64,000 nt of DNA from contig JAEMBT020000008.1 of the NCBI GenBank assembly GCA_018873245.2, positions 3,272,001-3,336,000 on the forward strand, in the 5' to 3' direction. Shown here piece by piece: positions 32,649 through 44,055 of the stretch. Position numbers and translations under genes: made by a program. The stretch comes from Archegozetes longisetosus (taxonomy: Eukaryota; Arthropoda; Arachnida; Sarcoptiformes; Trhypochthoniidae). Under the pieces are notes generated by a model that was not told the origin of the DNA, did not search any database, and saw nothing but the letters and a program-made list of their open reading frames with translations. How positions within the stretch are numbered: position 1 is the stretch's first letter; every line of letters begins with the position of its first letter.

Positions 32649-34867
32649 ATGAAAACAAATATCATTTTTACCAGAAATAGGTTATGGAATGAAATTCCCA
32701 TATTTAAGGATTTTATATACAGGATAAACAAATCTGATGGTCAAACTATTTATTATAAGTGTAGTGATAGTAAATGTAAGGCAAGACTAGTATTAAGAAA
32801 CAAAGCTTATTCGCATCATTCTGGAGTTCACAATCATGGTTCTCATCTGATAGAAATTATGAAATTAAAGGCAGTTAATGAAATGAGACAGATGGTAAGC
32901 TATAAGTTGAAAAACACTATGAGTACTATTGGTGAAAAAAATTAATATCAATTCTAATCTATGTTAATACTTAGTTCTATTATAAAGTTTAAATAGAGTT
33001 GTAATGCATTTAATTCATAATTATCCAAGACTTTTACTTAAATTTTAAAAATACTCAAGTAATTGAATCTCGATTCATCGAATAATTTTCGGCCTTTGGC
33101 TATCTTTAAAAATCCAAATGAAAATTATTTTAAATAAATTTCGATTTTTTTCTTACTATTCAAATAAGGTTATTGACAATCCATTGAGATCTCTTAATGA
33201 AATTTTTAAACAAGTTAATAACGAGCACTATGAAAAAAATAAGAGTAATCTGGGAGAAGATTTAGCAAATAATATCTTAATGAACTATAACGAAATCAGA
33301 AAACAATCGTATTCAATGAGAAATAAACTCATTCCTCGTGAGCCTGACTTTAGACAAGATATTGTTATACCTCCAGAATTGACCAAATCACTAAGGGGTG
33401 AACAATTTCTTTTAATCAATGATGGAAATGAAGATAAAATCATCATTTATGCAACTATAGAAAATCTAAAAAAAGTCTGTGATGGTAGAAAAATTTTCTG
33501 TGATGGAACTTTCAAATCTTGCTCAAAATTATTTGAACAAATTTACACTATTCATGTGTTCGAAGATTATGGAGGATCTGCGAAGAAAATGGTACCTATG
33601 ATTTACGCGCTATTACCTGATAAAAGTCAACAAACATATGAAAGATTTTTCATATTACTTAAGAATAGTGGTAAGTTTTTAAATAATATCCTTTACTCAT
33701 TAGGCTAATGTATTTGAAAATGTATCTACGTTAAATTCAAAATGTCTAAACTCAAAATGTCTAAACTCAAAATGTCTAAATTCAAAATATCTAAATTCAA
33801 AATATCTAAATTCAAGATGTCAAATTCAAAATATCCAAACTTAAAATGTTTAAACTAAAAATATATAAACTCAAAATGTCTAAACTCAAAATGTCGAAAT
33901 TCAATGAGTCAAAAGTTGAGACTAAAAAGATCAAAGTATAAAAGATCGAAATTCATAATGTCGAATGTTCGAGTTTTAAAAGTTCCCATTTCAACATTTT
34001 GAGTTCTGACAATTTGAATTTATACATTCTGTTTTATGATATTTTGCATTTTGACGTTTATAAGTTTCAATTTTTGACACTTCGAATTTTGACATTTTAA
34101 AGAGCATCCACATATATCTAGATAAGCAAAACATTTCAAAAATCCATATTCATCTTATTTTTCATTTTTAAATGCATTTAGCTGAAAATAATGGCCTGAG
34201 ATTCGAGCCCAATGAAATTCAAGTAGATTTTGAAAATGCAACAATTAAAGCGATTGAAAAGTTGTTTCCAAATTGTACTGTGAAGGGTTGTCTATTTCAC
34301 TTTACACAAGCGATTTGGCGCAAAGTTCAAAGTCTGGGATTAGCAAGATTTTATAATACTGATATCCGAGTCCGAAAACTCATTCATCGTATTATGGGAT
34401 TATCTTTACTACCAATTGAAAAGTTTCAAGAAGTTTGGGATTTTATTTTTGAAGATTGTCCTGAAAATTGTAAAGATCACCTAGATTATTTTGTCACTAC
34501 ATGGTTTGATGAACTAAATGCATTATTTCATCGTGATATTTGGAATCAATTCGGAAATCGGGAAGCTAGAACAAATAATCATGTTGAGGGCTGGCACAAC
34601 TCTTTTAATCAAAAAGTAAATGAGTCTCATCCTTCTGTTTATCGATTGATAAATTTCATAAGAGATGATCAAGAAGATAATACCAAAAATATTATACAAC
34701 TCTCGCAAGGAATTAGCCTTTCGAGAAAAAGGACACCTTATGCTACGATTAATCAACAGATAATAAATCTATGGATGAGATTTCAGCCTGATTCACAAAA
34801 TCCTATACTATCAATTGAATTTTTGGATCAAGTAGGCTTTTATTGCATAAAAATTGATTATAAATAA
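32649..34867 (+). CDS. FLYWCH-MULE transposase, apparently intact
   Basis: Exons 32649..32894, 33169..33670, 34182..34867; GT-AG junctions are in frame, giving 477 residues. An N-terminal FLYWCH-type zinc finger (residues ~1-68; Cys pair CSDSKC, His pair HNH) is followed by a MULE DDE catalytic domain: D194 in CDGTFKSC, D265 in QVDFENA, then GCLFHFTQAIWRK, and E385 in NNHVEGWHN. There are no internal stops or frameshifts. Known role of the family: cut-and-paste transposition of elements with long TIRs. It lies between TIRs of matching orientation, so it is an element gene, not evidently domesticated. Intron 2 contains a short tandem repeat array. Confidence 0.85.
33731..34110. repeat. 15-bp tandem repeat array with inverted half, in MULE intron 2
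   Basis: At 33731-33910 about ten degenerate units of TCTAAACTCAAAATG are tandem; from about 33960 to 34105 similar units appear on the opposite strand (CATTTTGAGTTCTGAC-like). The two halves can pair, giving a potential hairpin in the transposase pre-mRNA. Confidence 0.7.
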
Positions 34868-35605
34868 CAAACTTTTAAACCTGTTTAAAAATTTTGTTTC
34901 AATGAGCAAAACAATTGTTTAAAGTGAGCATTTTTAATTAGTTATAGTGTATTAAATTAAATAGTTAAAATAAATGTATCACTTTCTCGTATAAAAATGA
35001 GAAAAGCTCGAGTTACTCACAGCTACAGCTTTTCTAATCAATGATAATCTTTTGAATGAGAGTCAGGTTATTTCTAAAGGATTGCAGAAAAATGGGATCT
35101 GAAAACAGGTTTTACTCTATTTTCGGCTTTCCTGCCTACGTAAAAACTCATTATGCGTATCAGACTTCGGCGTTCAAGCCGGCAATCATAAAATCTTGTG
35201 AGCTGTTTCACATGGTCATAAAATCTTATGAGCTATGGTCCACATAGCAATAAAATCCTAAATTCATTCTCTGGCGAGATTTCTAGTATTATGTCAAAGC
35301 TTGACAGAAATAAAATGGGGAACTTAATCGTCGCTCGGGGCCGTCAAATCTTACCGTCTGGACTCAATTAGACTAATTTTAATCAATCAAAATAATACTA
35401 CATTTACTTCGAAACAAAAAATTATGATTTTAAAACAAAGTAAACACTTTTGAAGGTCGATTCAATTTTTCAGCATATTATATATTTTCTGGTAAATGCA
35501 TAAAAAATTGTAATGTCTATCCCTTTAATACTGGTTGTAAAATATATAATGTCTACATTAATATTTTTATTAAAGATATATTAATATTATTGCTTAACTA
35601 ATATA
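34868..35605. other. Right end of MULE and AT-rich spacer
   Basis: Apart from the MULE right TIR and its outer direct repeats there is nothing coding. The region 35260-35605 shows no feature. Confidence 0.4.
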
Positions 35606-36072
35606 CAGATTGTCCAAAATACAACTAAACTCAAATTTTGAGTACAATATTTATTTAATATTACGCATCGATCAGATGCAACTTAGGAATAAAGTTTGAA
35701 ACAAAAGAAAAGTTAACTTTCTAGTCATAATGTTTGAGATAAAAACAAAAGTAGTATTTAAAATAGTGTTCTCAATAAAACAAGGAGTTTTTATTTATTT
35801 GTTAACTGAGTCTTGTGATCGAACTCGAGAAGAATTTACTGGTAAATTTGGTAAAAAAGGACCAACGAATGCGATTTAATATCATTAATAAGCATATGTT
35901 GTAGAGAACATTTCTAAACACTATTTTGTATACTACATTAGATTAATAAAAGTTCATTTTGATAGATCAAATTTTCAGTATATGAGTAATTGATATTACT
36001 TGCGATTAAAATATCAAATTGTGAAAAGCCTTTAACTGCTTTATCTGAGTTTAGTTTATTTTGGACAATCTG
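35606..36072. mobile_element. 467-bp Tc1/mariner-type non-autonomous element
   Basis: CAGATTGTCCAAAATACAAC at the left and the complement of CAGATTGTCCAAAATAAAC at the right, both continuing TAAACTCA. TA flanks both ends (35604-35605, 36073-36074). No transposase. Confidence 0.8.
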
Positions 36073-37170
36073 TATACTATATTTTCATTATATTACTTAT
36101 ATTACATTACAGGTTATGATTACTAAACAAACTAATTTAATAGCTGTAAAGTTTTGAGGCAATACTAGAAATCTGAACGATCACTAAGCTTTGCAGCCTT
36201 GAGGAAAATGTTTCGAAGTTCTTACATAACTTATACTATTTGTTTGCTAAACATTAGGCAAAATTAGTGTTTGTATGGGTGGCCATAACGATAACAGAAT
36301 ACTCGAATAACTTGTCTGACTGATTTCCAGGAAGTCTCTTAGAATTAAAAATTAGATAAAATTACAAAGATTTTGAATAAAGGATCAAAAATCAATAGAG
36401 AAAAAGCTTATAGACATGTAAAATGTTATTTCAATTCAAGTCATACATGAAAACAAACATAAGCTCAATAATTCAAAAAACTGAATGGAAGTTTGGCATA
36501 AAAATAATATAATTTATTGTTTAGACAATTATTCTCGAACTAAAATTTCATCTCAATGCAGAGAAACTCCGTATTTTTTGATAGTATCGTATAAGGTTTT
36601 AGCCCAAAACAGACGATCACAATCGCCTAAATGAGTAAAAATTGAATAGATCTTTTTGATACTCTAGATTCTTCTGTTAATTAAAAGGCGAATAAACGTC
36701 GAAAAATATTAGACATAGTCTTTATCCTAACCCTTATCGAAAGCGATCCTGGCAACAGATAAGACCTTATTGTCTGGCATATAGGCTTTAAGTCCACTCA
36801 ATTGTTTTTTCTCATTTTAGAAATTGTCGTAAACTTACTGCATCTTATATTAAAAATGAACAAGCTTTATTAGAATTCAGAAGTTATAGCTCACTCAAGG
36901 CTTTTAACAGAAAGGAAAATAATGTTTTCGAGACTGCGAAAATATTCATTAACTTAAGTCTTATTTAGGCACTCTACAAAGTAATAACAATTTTTATTGT
37001 TAGAATAATTTTAAACTTCTTAAAGACTCGATCATAAGATTCATAAAGTTTAGATTTATTTATCCTGCATCAGGCACATATTTTAGCATATTTTTGACAC
37101 CACTTGTCACAATCTGTTGGAACTTTCTACTTATATTTTAAAAATATTAATAATTTCAACTAATTACGTA
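36073..37170. other. Intergenic, nothing recognised
   Basis: AT-rich DNA without coding frames or obvious repeats. Confidence 0.4.
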
Positions 37171-37337
37171 CTGTGATCTTCAATCGCTATAAATCAGTCT
37201 CTATAGCACTTTGTTTTAAGACATACAAATTTGGTTTTTAGACCAATACAATAAAAAATGATGCAATACTGAAGCATTATGTTTTGAAACTGCAGTGCTA
37301 TCGAGACTGTTTCATTAATAGCGATTGCAGATCACAG
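37171..37337. mobile_element. 167-bp MITE, TA target
   Basis: CTGTGATCTTCAATCGCTAT and the complement of CTGTGATCTGCAATCGCTAT, then CAGTCTCTATAGCACT / CAGTCTCGATAGCACT. TA precedes and follows (37169-37170, 37338-37339). Confidence 0.75.
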
Positions 37338-37479
37338 TACCATTTTATCTGCCTCTTTGGAGCCTTTGTCTCAAAGTCAGATTTTGAGTACACTTCGACT
37401 CCAGGTCTGATATTCAAATAAAAGATATCACTTAAATGATCGATAAAAGTAGTCATTTAATGGTTCGAAGAAAACAAAC

Positions 37480-38070
37480 TCATCACAACTCATGACATTT
37501 GTAAATAAAACATTAATAAAATATAATATTCGAGGATTTGACAAATAATTAATAAATTTGCGTTTCTTTCAAATATTAATTATTGCAATGAAATAAAGAA
37601 AGATCAAATATAATAAGATTGTTAAACGATTAAAATTAAAACTCCTGTTTTATTGAATGAAAAACAATCGCCAAATAATGAGAGTGCAACATTTTTAACA
37701 ATTAAGTTTTAGCTTAAAGTTTTCTAGAGATTAGCAAAAAATTAATAAATGTAGATTACATTAAACATTATTTCGACTTTGCTTAAAAGTATATAATTAT
37801 TTGTATTAATGCAATCAAAATTTATGTAATATTTGAATCAACTTTTAACTAATGAATAGCAGAACAAGTTTGCAGAATAAGTGCTTCAATAGATAACTCA
37901 AGTATATTATATTTATGTGAAAATAAATATTTACAAAATATTAGACTTGTTGTTTGTAGAGATCTAAATAAAATTTGTGAACACAAATCTATATTACAGA
38001 CAAAAAAGCGAATTATCTTCAATTCTGATCTTATGTATGATATATCGAAAGACCATAATATAGTGTCATA
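37480..38070. repeat. Dispersed repeat family, copy 2
   Basis: Shares ordered blocks with 14904-15215 and 49090-50110, e.g. TAAACGATTAAAATTAAAA, GTTTTATTGAATGA, GAACAAGTTTGCAGAATAAG, AAATAAATATTTACAAA and TATTACAGACAAAA. Non-coding; it lies downstream of channel copy 3. Confidence 0.6.
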
Positions 38071-38219
38071 TAAGCAAATCGTGCATATGAGAAAATGGTG
38101 GACTGGTCTTACATTAAATATAGGAAACTATAGGAAAATTTCGCTCAAATTCTCTTCAAAACAATTAAAGAATACCTGAATATACAAAATTAAATAGTTT
38201 AATAGTAATTTTAAAGTGA

Positions 38220-40090
38220 AAAATTTTATTTTTATGTGTAATACAATTCATTTTTAAAATTCAAATTTTTAGGTATTTATTGACAATAACTAACTTAAGA
38301 TAAATGATTTCAATGAAGTTTAATCTAAACATCAATACATAAAACTATTCAAATGATACTATATTGAGAATAGCTTTTTAGTGCAGTTCATCCTCTAGTT
38401 AATTACCGATTGACTTAGTTTGTCGGTTAACCTTTTTCGAGTGTTATTATTCAAAAATTTCTAATAGAAGATATACCAGTTGATCATTTCGCATGTCAAG
38501 TTTCCTAATCAAATGTGACGACATTGGAGTGTAACTGCAATATAGTACACTTCAGTGATCAGGTGGTGCTATCGTCTGTACTTAAAAAGAGAATAAACGA
38601 TAAGTCTAATTATTTCTTAATTAGTTTCATTGACTTGTTTTCAATATTTATTAAGATGACTTCAAATTCAGTTTAGACTACAATTATTATAATAATTGAT
38701 TCTGATCTTTATCGTGAATAAAGTAGACTTTTGTTCAAAAAACTTCTTTATTTGATTGTAGAATATAATCAAGAAATCAGATAACGATAAAATAGAGAAT
38801 CCGAACCATAGGTTAGCGATACTCGCGATAAAGCATAAATATTCTTCTAAACTGGTTTTTGCTGAATGTGTTAAAACCAGATTAGGGGAATTCGATGCAA
38901 TGACTTGCATTCGATAATCATCATCAGATTGTGTCGAATCCTTATTAATAGAAGAATCGTCATTGAATTCGAAAAACTCTTTGAAACAATCATTTTCTTT
39001 GCCACAAAAATCTCTACAATTTCTCGCCAACATATCGCCCAAAGAATAGTTTTTTGCCAACGATTCCCAATCTTCGATAAAACTTGAATTACTTTCTGCA
39101 TCAATCAAAGTATTTCCGGGCCATCCCTTATAAGTCTTAAGGTAATAATCAATTTTACATTTGGATATACAGTCAACTTTAGATCGATAACCTAAACTAC
39201 TGTAATCCACACAAGACGTAACATAAGGTTTAGGCATCAATTTAGTCACAACTTTTCTGTAACTAAAATCTTTTCTTTTCAACTTCTTGAATATAACTAC
39301 AGCTTTATTATCACCAGAAAATTCTTTCAGAATTTCATCTCTTGGATGCAAATAAACAAAGGTTGTGTTCAATTCAAATGGAAGATCGAATCGAACGATC
39401 GGAACCTCAGTGTCTGTAATACTAGTGTCGAAATTGATTAGATATTTGTCATCACTTTCTTTATCTAACTGTGAGAACAAAGTGTAACACTTTTGATAAT
39501 AATTAAGATATGATCGAATTTTAGATATGCTGTCACAAGAAATATAGTCATGATTAGTAATTTTTTCAAATGCAACAGTTTTCATGACATAACACTTTTG
39601 TCCAAACACTTGTTCAACAGATTTAGTGGCATTAATTTGTTGTTTTACGCTTAATTTATTGAAATGATTCAAAAATACACTCGAATCTTGAGATTGAGAA
39701 AGATTACGAGAATATTGATCTGTCAAAACAAACTGTTTATCGAAACACAATGTGATCGCCGGTAAAGATATGCTTGTCTCAAATTCATATCTGACATCAG
39801 CATTAGTTAAATATGAGAAATAAATAAGACTTATTTGATATATTTGTAATAAACAGCTAATAATACAATTCATTGCAAAAACGAATTTAAATAAAAACTT
39901 CTTACTTATGGTCATTTTGCAAATTCTGACAGAGATTTTACAGTCACAAAATCTGTTTGATAAATGTTTGCAATTGATTTTTCAATTTAGCTCTCTATTT
40001 CTGAATGAATGGAAACTTTAAGGTTTTATTCTAACATCTTCTGAATAGCAAAAAAATAAATAAATAAAAAGGTTTACGAATACGAGGTTA
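38220..40090. repeat. Direct segmental duplication, copy 2 (partner 8101-9990)
   Basis: Includes channel copy 3 and flank blocks, e.g. CTCTCTATTTCTGAATGAATGG 5' of the gene and AATACAATTCATTTTTAA 3'. A further short copy of the 3'-flank block (ATGTGCAATACAATTCATTT) occurs at about 40255-40330. Confidence 0.65.
38668..39915 (-). CDS. DEG/ENaC-like sodium channel subunit, copy 3
   Basis: Single exon, 415 residues, recent duplicate of copy 1 with scattered substitutions. TM1 is about residues 5-33; post-TM1 LPAITLC at 51-57; ectodomain cysteines and the DYSSLGYRSKVDCISKCKID stretch are kept; TM2 carries GFSILS. An earlier stop after NNCSLN makes the cytoplasmic tail about 10 residues shorter than in copy 1. 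Reading frame and all cysteines are conserved while flanks have diverged, which suggests selection on the protein. Channel role by family inference. Confidence 0.68.
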   Translation of the reverse strand: MTISKKFLFKFVFAMNCIISCLLQIYQISLIYFSYLTNADVRYEFETSISLPAITLCFDKQFVLTDQYSRNLSQSQDSSVFLNHFNKLSVKQQINATKSVEQVFGQKCYVMKTVAFEKITNHDYISCDSISKIRSYLNYYQKCYTLFSQLDKESDDKYLINFDTSITDTEVPIVRFDLPFELNTTFVYLHPRDEILKEFSGDNKAVVIFKKLKRKDFSYRKVVTKLMPKPYVTSCVDYSSLGYRSKVDCISKCKIDYYLKTYKGWPGNTLIDAESNSSFIEDWESLAKNYSLGDMLARNCRDFCGKENDCFKEFFEFNDDSSINKDSTQSDDDYRMQVIASNSPNLVLTHSAKTSLEEYLCFIASIANLWFGFSILSLSDFLIIFYNQIKKFFEQKSTLFTIKIRINYYNNCSLN

Positions 40091-41537
40091 TTTTCTCTGA
40101 ATGTAAATCGATATTTACAAGGAGCTTTTTGACGCTATAATAAAAAACTATTAGAAAGTTTATTTAATATTCTTAACAAAAGAAATATATATTTGAATAT
40201 ACAAGTTATGATTAGTTTTATACCTTCGTAGTAATTTGAGTGTTCAATTTTTAAATGTGCAATACAATTCATTTGAAAAACTTAAATCTTTAGGTATTTT
40301 TCGAATAATAATAAACTTAAATTAAAATCCAGTAACAATTTAATGTAAATAATGTTTAATATAAAAATGACTCAATATTTATAATTTAATTCTGATAGTT
40401 GATTTTATTACATTTGACATAGGTAGCAATTTTGACGTAAGCTGACAAAAATAAAAAAACTGAAATTGTCAGAGCTTTCTGCGTAAACTGGAAAAAACTA
40501 GAAATTCTTTTGTTCAAACACTTGTTCATTTAAATTTTAAACATTATTATTTACACTAAATAATTAATGTATAGATTTTAAAATTCTTTTTACATTGTTT
40601 ATGAGATTTTAAAATTTCCGATTAGTTATGCTGAGAAAAGATCTCTAAAAGAATAAGTTAGTCAATACGGATATTTAGAAGTAATTAACGAGGAGAAAAT
40701 TATCATCGGATCAATCATCATCTAGTCGTTACAGTCGTATTTATTAAAACCTGTAGTCTTACCGATACATAAAAATGATGAATTATCTAGAAGCTTGGTT
40801 ATGCATATGAAAAAATTCTCTACAGATAAAAGATAGAACTTTAATGCAAATTCAGAAACCGAGTATTAATAGTAATAAGGTATGAGGTTCAAAAATGGGT
40901 AAATTTTCATTTAAATAGTACCTTAAAATGACATTTTATATTCGAATTGAATTCTTATCATTTTATAAGCAATTATTTTTAGTTAAAATAAAGTTAATTG
41001 GTGATTGATAGCACTTTCAGTTCTGCTGCTTTGCGGATTTTTGTCTTCACGCCTCAAGTGGTTCTGGCATCTCTCGTGGCAGTTTTTTAGTTCCAATTTG
41101 ATTTTTTCATTTATAAATTTTTAAATTAAAAAATCTATATTCTTAAATCTATAACTTATAGACCCTCTATAAATTATAGATTTGGGAATATTTTCTAATT
41201 CAGAATAACAGTGAAAGCTTCTTTATTTATTTTCTCTATAGAAATTGTCAATGCGTTTACGGAGAGGGTTTTGTTTATCACTCGCATTTTAAAATTTTGT
41301 GATTGATTAATCAGGTAATTGATAGGGGAAGATAGTCAGATAAGTAATATAGTAGTATAAGCTTTTAAATGATATATCATAGGTCAGGATTAGTTGACTA
41401 TCAAATGCTTAAGAACTTGAAGATTTTATCATTTTTGAACTGCATCGCTTAGTATAGAGTTTAACAAGACTTACAATAGATTATCCGTAGCGAACGTCAC
41501 AAGTTCGGAATATTTTATAAAATCAATCCTAGGTACA
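40091..41537. other. Intergenic, nothing coding
   Basis: AT-rich. Holds only the short partial copy of the channel 3'-flank block near 40255. No other structure noticed. Confidence 0.4.
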
Positions 41538-41545
41538 CTATGAAA

Positions 41546-42149
41546 GGGTAAATCCGGGCTAATGGGTCTAAGGGGGGTTCCCGACCCCCTACCTTCAAGT
41601 GTAATACACCATTGGATTCAGTTCGTCGAGCTGAACATTTTGATACCACACTTGACTACTTCCAACCCGAACCTGACCACTTCTGGCCACCGAGACCTAA
41701 CCCCCTCGAAAATGGGTAAACCTGGCTTTACCAAGTTGTAACCCAAGCCAAACCTGATTTAAACTAAGGTATAATAGGTTAGGTCGCTTCGCGACCTAAC
41801 TTATTCTCCCTTAGTTTATATCAGGCTTGTTTAGGTTACGACTCGAGAATCCAGGTTTATCCATTACGAGGTACTAAACCAAACAATGATGGATATCTCG
41901 AGAACTACTTGAGATAATTGACCAAGTGAGGTATCAAAATACTCGGTTCGATGTCCTGAGTTCAATGATATATCACTTGGCGGGGTCAGCCACTCCCGTC
42001 GGGAGTTGTTCAGAAGTGGTCAGGTTCGGGTCAAAAGTGGTCAAGTGTAGTATCAAAATGTTCAGCTTGACGAACTGAATCCAATGATATATCATACTTG
42101 GGGGTGGGAGGTTGGGAACCCCTTTAGACCCATTAGCCCGGATTCACTC
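41546..42149. mobile_element. 604-bp palindromic foldback element 1, 8-bp target duplication
   Basis: CTATGAAA flanks both sides (41538-41545, 42150-42157). The ends read GGGTAAATCCGGGCTAATGG and the complement of GAGTGAATCCGGGCTAATGG; arms of ~150 bp share ATTGGATTCAGTTCGTC and CCCGAACCTGACCACTTCTG. A near-perfect central hairpin (41778-41800, GTTAGGTCGC-TTC-GCGACCTAAC) forms the core. It is GC-richer than its surroundings. Part of the right arm module is duplicated (about 41925-41980). No ORF. Confidence 0.85.
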
Positions 42150-42157
42150 CTATGAAA

Positions 42158-42902
42158 CACATATCAAAAACTTAGCTGCCAAAGCGTTACGTAACATATT
42201 TTTTTGTAATTTAATTCTTTCAAGTTTTGTCGACTATGGTTTGAATACAAAACTAAGCAGAGCGTCTTCGTGGCGCTGAGGTAGAGTGTTTGGTATCAAA
42301 CCTCTAGATCTCCGATTAAATACTTTCATTTTCAAATATTTTTTACCTCTAAAATTTTTGGAACTTTAATTTTTTAACATGCTAGAGGATTTGAATCGAA
42401 GAAAAATATTTTGGATTGTCCTAATTTTAATTCGAAGAACTTTCTGAAGATCAGTCAAATGAGTTATCCAAGTACAGTAAAACCTGTGAACTAAGGACAG
42501 TCAATGGACCGGTTTTGACTCTATGTTTATATATATTAACTAAATATATTAATTTATGCAACTATATTCAAATATAAAAACTAAAATGACTATGTGATTA
42601 GTTTATATGATCAGATATTTTGAAAAGCAATCTATATGTGTATTACATTATGACTCTGTTTTCGCAATAATTTCATTAATTGAAAACTATTAAATAATGC
42701 GAAAGAAAATTTTCATTACTTTACTACTTTTAAATGAGGAAAAGCTGTCAAATTTTAAAATATATTTTCGAATGTTAAAAAATAGTGATTATTGGAGAAT
42801 TTGTAATTTTTGTTTCATTCTTTCCCTTTTAATATAATCGTGTTTAGAAATTCGAAAAATTCTGACAAAATAATCGAAAGTTTGATTAGCCCTTCTTCAC
42901 AA
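42158..42902. other. Intergenic with a tRNA-like fragment
   Basis: AT-rich apart from 42255-42320, which superficially resembles a tRNA 5' half (GTGGCGCTGAGGTAGAG) but cannot be folded into a cloverleaf. Nothing else. Confidence 0.3.
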
Positions 42903-43253
42903 CTGTGGGGTAAAATTGTCCCAAGTTTGAATTTAAAAATTTCGCTAAAATCAACAAAATATAATTTCTTGAAAACTTAGATATTCCTCAGTCATATATC
43001 TGGCTTTGAATGAAAAATTCTGATTAATTTAGACTTATGACTTTATTTAAATTTTTTTCTGGCAACATGTCTCTCTAAGGACAGAAATTTACCCTAACAT
43101 GGCAGTGTTTTGTGTTTACTATATGTGTCGCAACGTTGTAGTGTTGCTATTAGCAATTTGAACCGCTGATGACGCTGTAGCAGATAATGACTAGATATTA
43201 ATTGATTAGTAAATTAAAACTTTGAAAACAAGGGGTAACATTTTACCCCACAG
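42903..43253. mobile_element. ~350-bp MITE with CTGTGGGGTAAAAT ends
   Basis: CTGTGGGGTAAAATTGTCCC at the left; the complement of CTGTGGGGTAAAATGTTACC at the right. The interior is non-coding. The target duplication is unclear. Confidence 0.6.
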
Positions 43254-43784
43254 TCAATTTTACGTTTTCGGAAGTTAAGTTCTGATGAAGTGTTAACAAT
43301 GAATTGTAGACATAATATGCTTTCTGGAAGCATACAACTTATCAAACTGTTAGCTAAAGCCGGCTCATGGTCTGAAATAGTAATCGAGCCTTTTTAGGCC
43401 TAATTATACTGGGAATCAGTTGCAAAAGAGTAGTCTTTCAGACCAAGAATTGCATAGATATTCTGGCTAATTTGTGCACTAGAATCATTGAGTATGACTT
43501 CTTTATTAAATTGAAACAAAACTTTATTTATCTTAATTGCATTCATTGTAAGAGGTTTAATAAAATTAATTTATATTCTCAATCAATAGGTAATATTTGA
43601 AATCAACAATTCTCAGAGGATATAAGTTTCTTATTTCATTTGATAAAACAAGTTTTAAGGCCTTCCAGTAATGCAACTTAACCGCTGGTTTACACACTTT
43701 ACGTTATCAGTATTTCAATGAAAGAAATTTTTAGAATTCCGATTAATAGCAGTTTTCAAACAGAAAGTAGTTATTAACTTCGAA

Positions 43785-44055
43785 TGTAAGGAACGGAATG
43801 TTAATGTTTGATATTTGAACATTTTAAAAATTAAGTCTTAAGTTCCTTCTTATATAGGATAAATTTCATACGATTATAGAATAATAAATTTTTTATTAAC
43901 TTTAAAGAGTGCATAAACTTGACTTTAAGAAAATGGAGTCAGCTTCAAAATATCTCATGAGATTCATTAATTCTACAAAAACTATACGAAGCTGTTAATG
44001 TTGAAACTATCTAAATGAAAATCTTTGGAGCAATATTTCTAAACTTTTAATGAAT
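43785..44055 (+). repeat. Direct repeat pair, copy 1 (partner 45100-45365)
   Basis: Shared blocks: GGAATGTTAATGTTTG, AAAAATTAAGTCTTAAG, GCATAAACT.GACTTT, GGAGTCA.CTTCA and GAAGCTGTTA.TGTTGAAA. About 270 bp, 1.3 kb apart, same orientation. Confidence 0.7.

Larger units (their letters stand above)
32264..35260. mobile_element. Complete ~3-kb MULE transposon with TIRs
   Basis: Terminal inverted repeats at 32281-32380 and 35101-35195 share CGGCTTGAACGCCGAAGTCTG, CGCATAATGAGTTTTTAC, TAGGCAGGA and CCTGTTTTCA. Outside them lies a direct-repeat unit of ~30 bp (GAGCTATG-TTCACATAG-TTATAAAATC) once at the left and two to three times at the right. The FLYWCH-MULE transposase gene fills the interior. The exact tips and the expected 8-10-bp target duplication were not resolved. 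Confidence 0.82.

Noticed and set aside
33731-33910. CRISPR-like regular repeats
   Set aside because: Units are 15 bp, degenerate and directly abutting with no spacers, inside a eukaryotic intron; a simple tandem repeat.
42255-42320. tRNA-like segment (GTGGCGCTGAGGTAGAG...)
   Set aside because: The D-stem pairs poorly, the anticodon arm does not form with a 7-nt loop, and no T-arm/B-box follows; at best a decayed tRNA-derived fragment.
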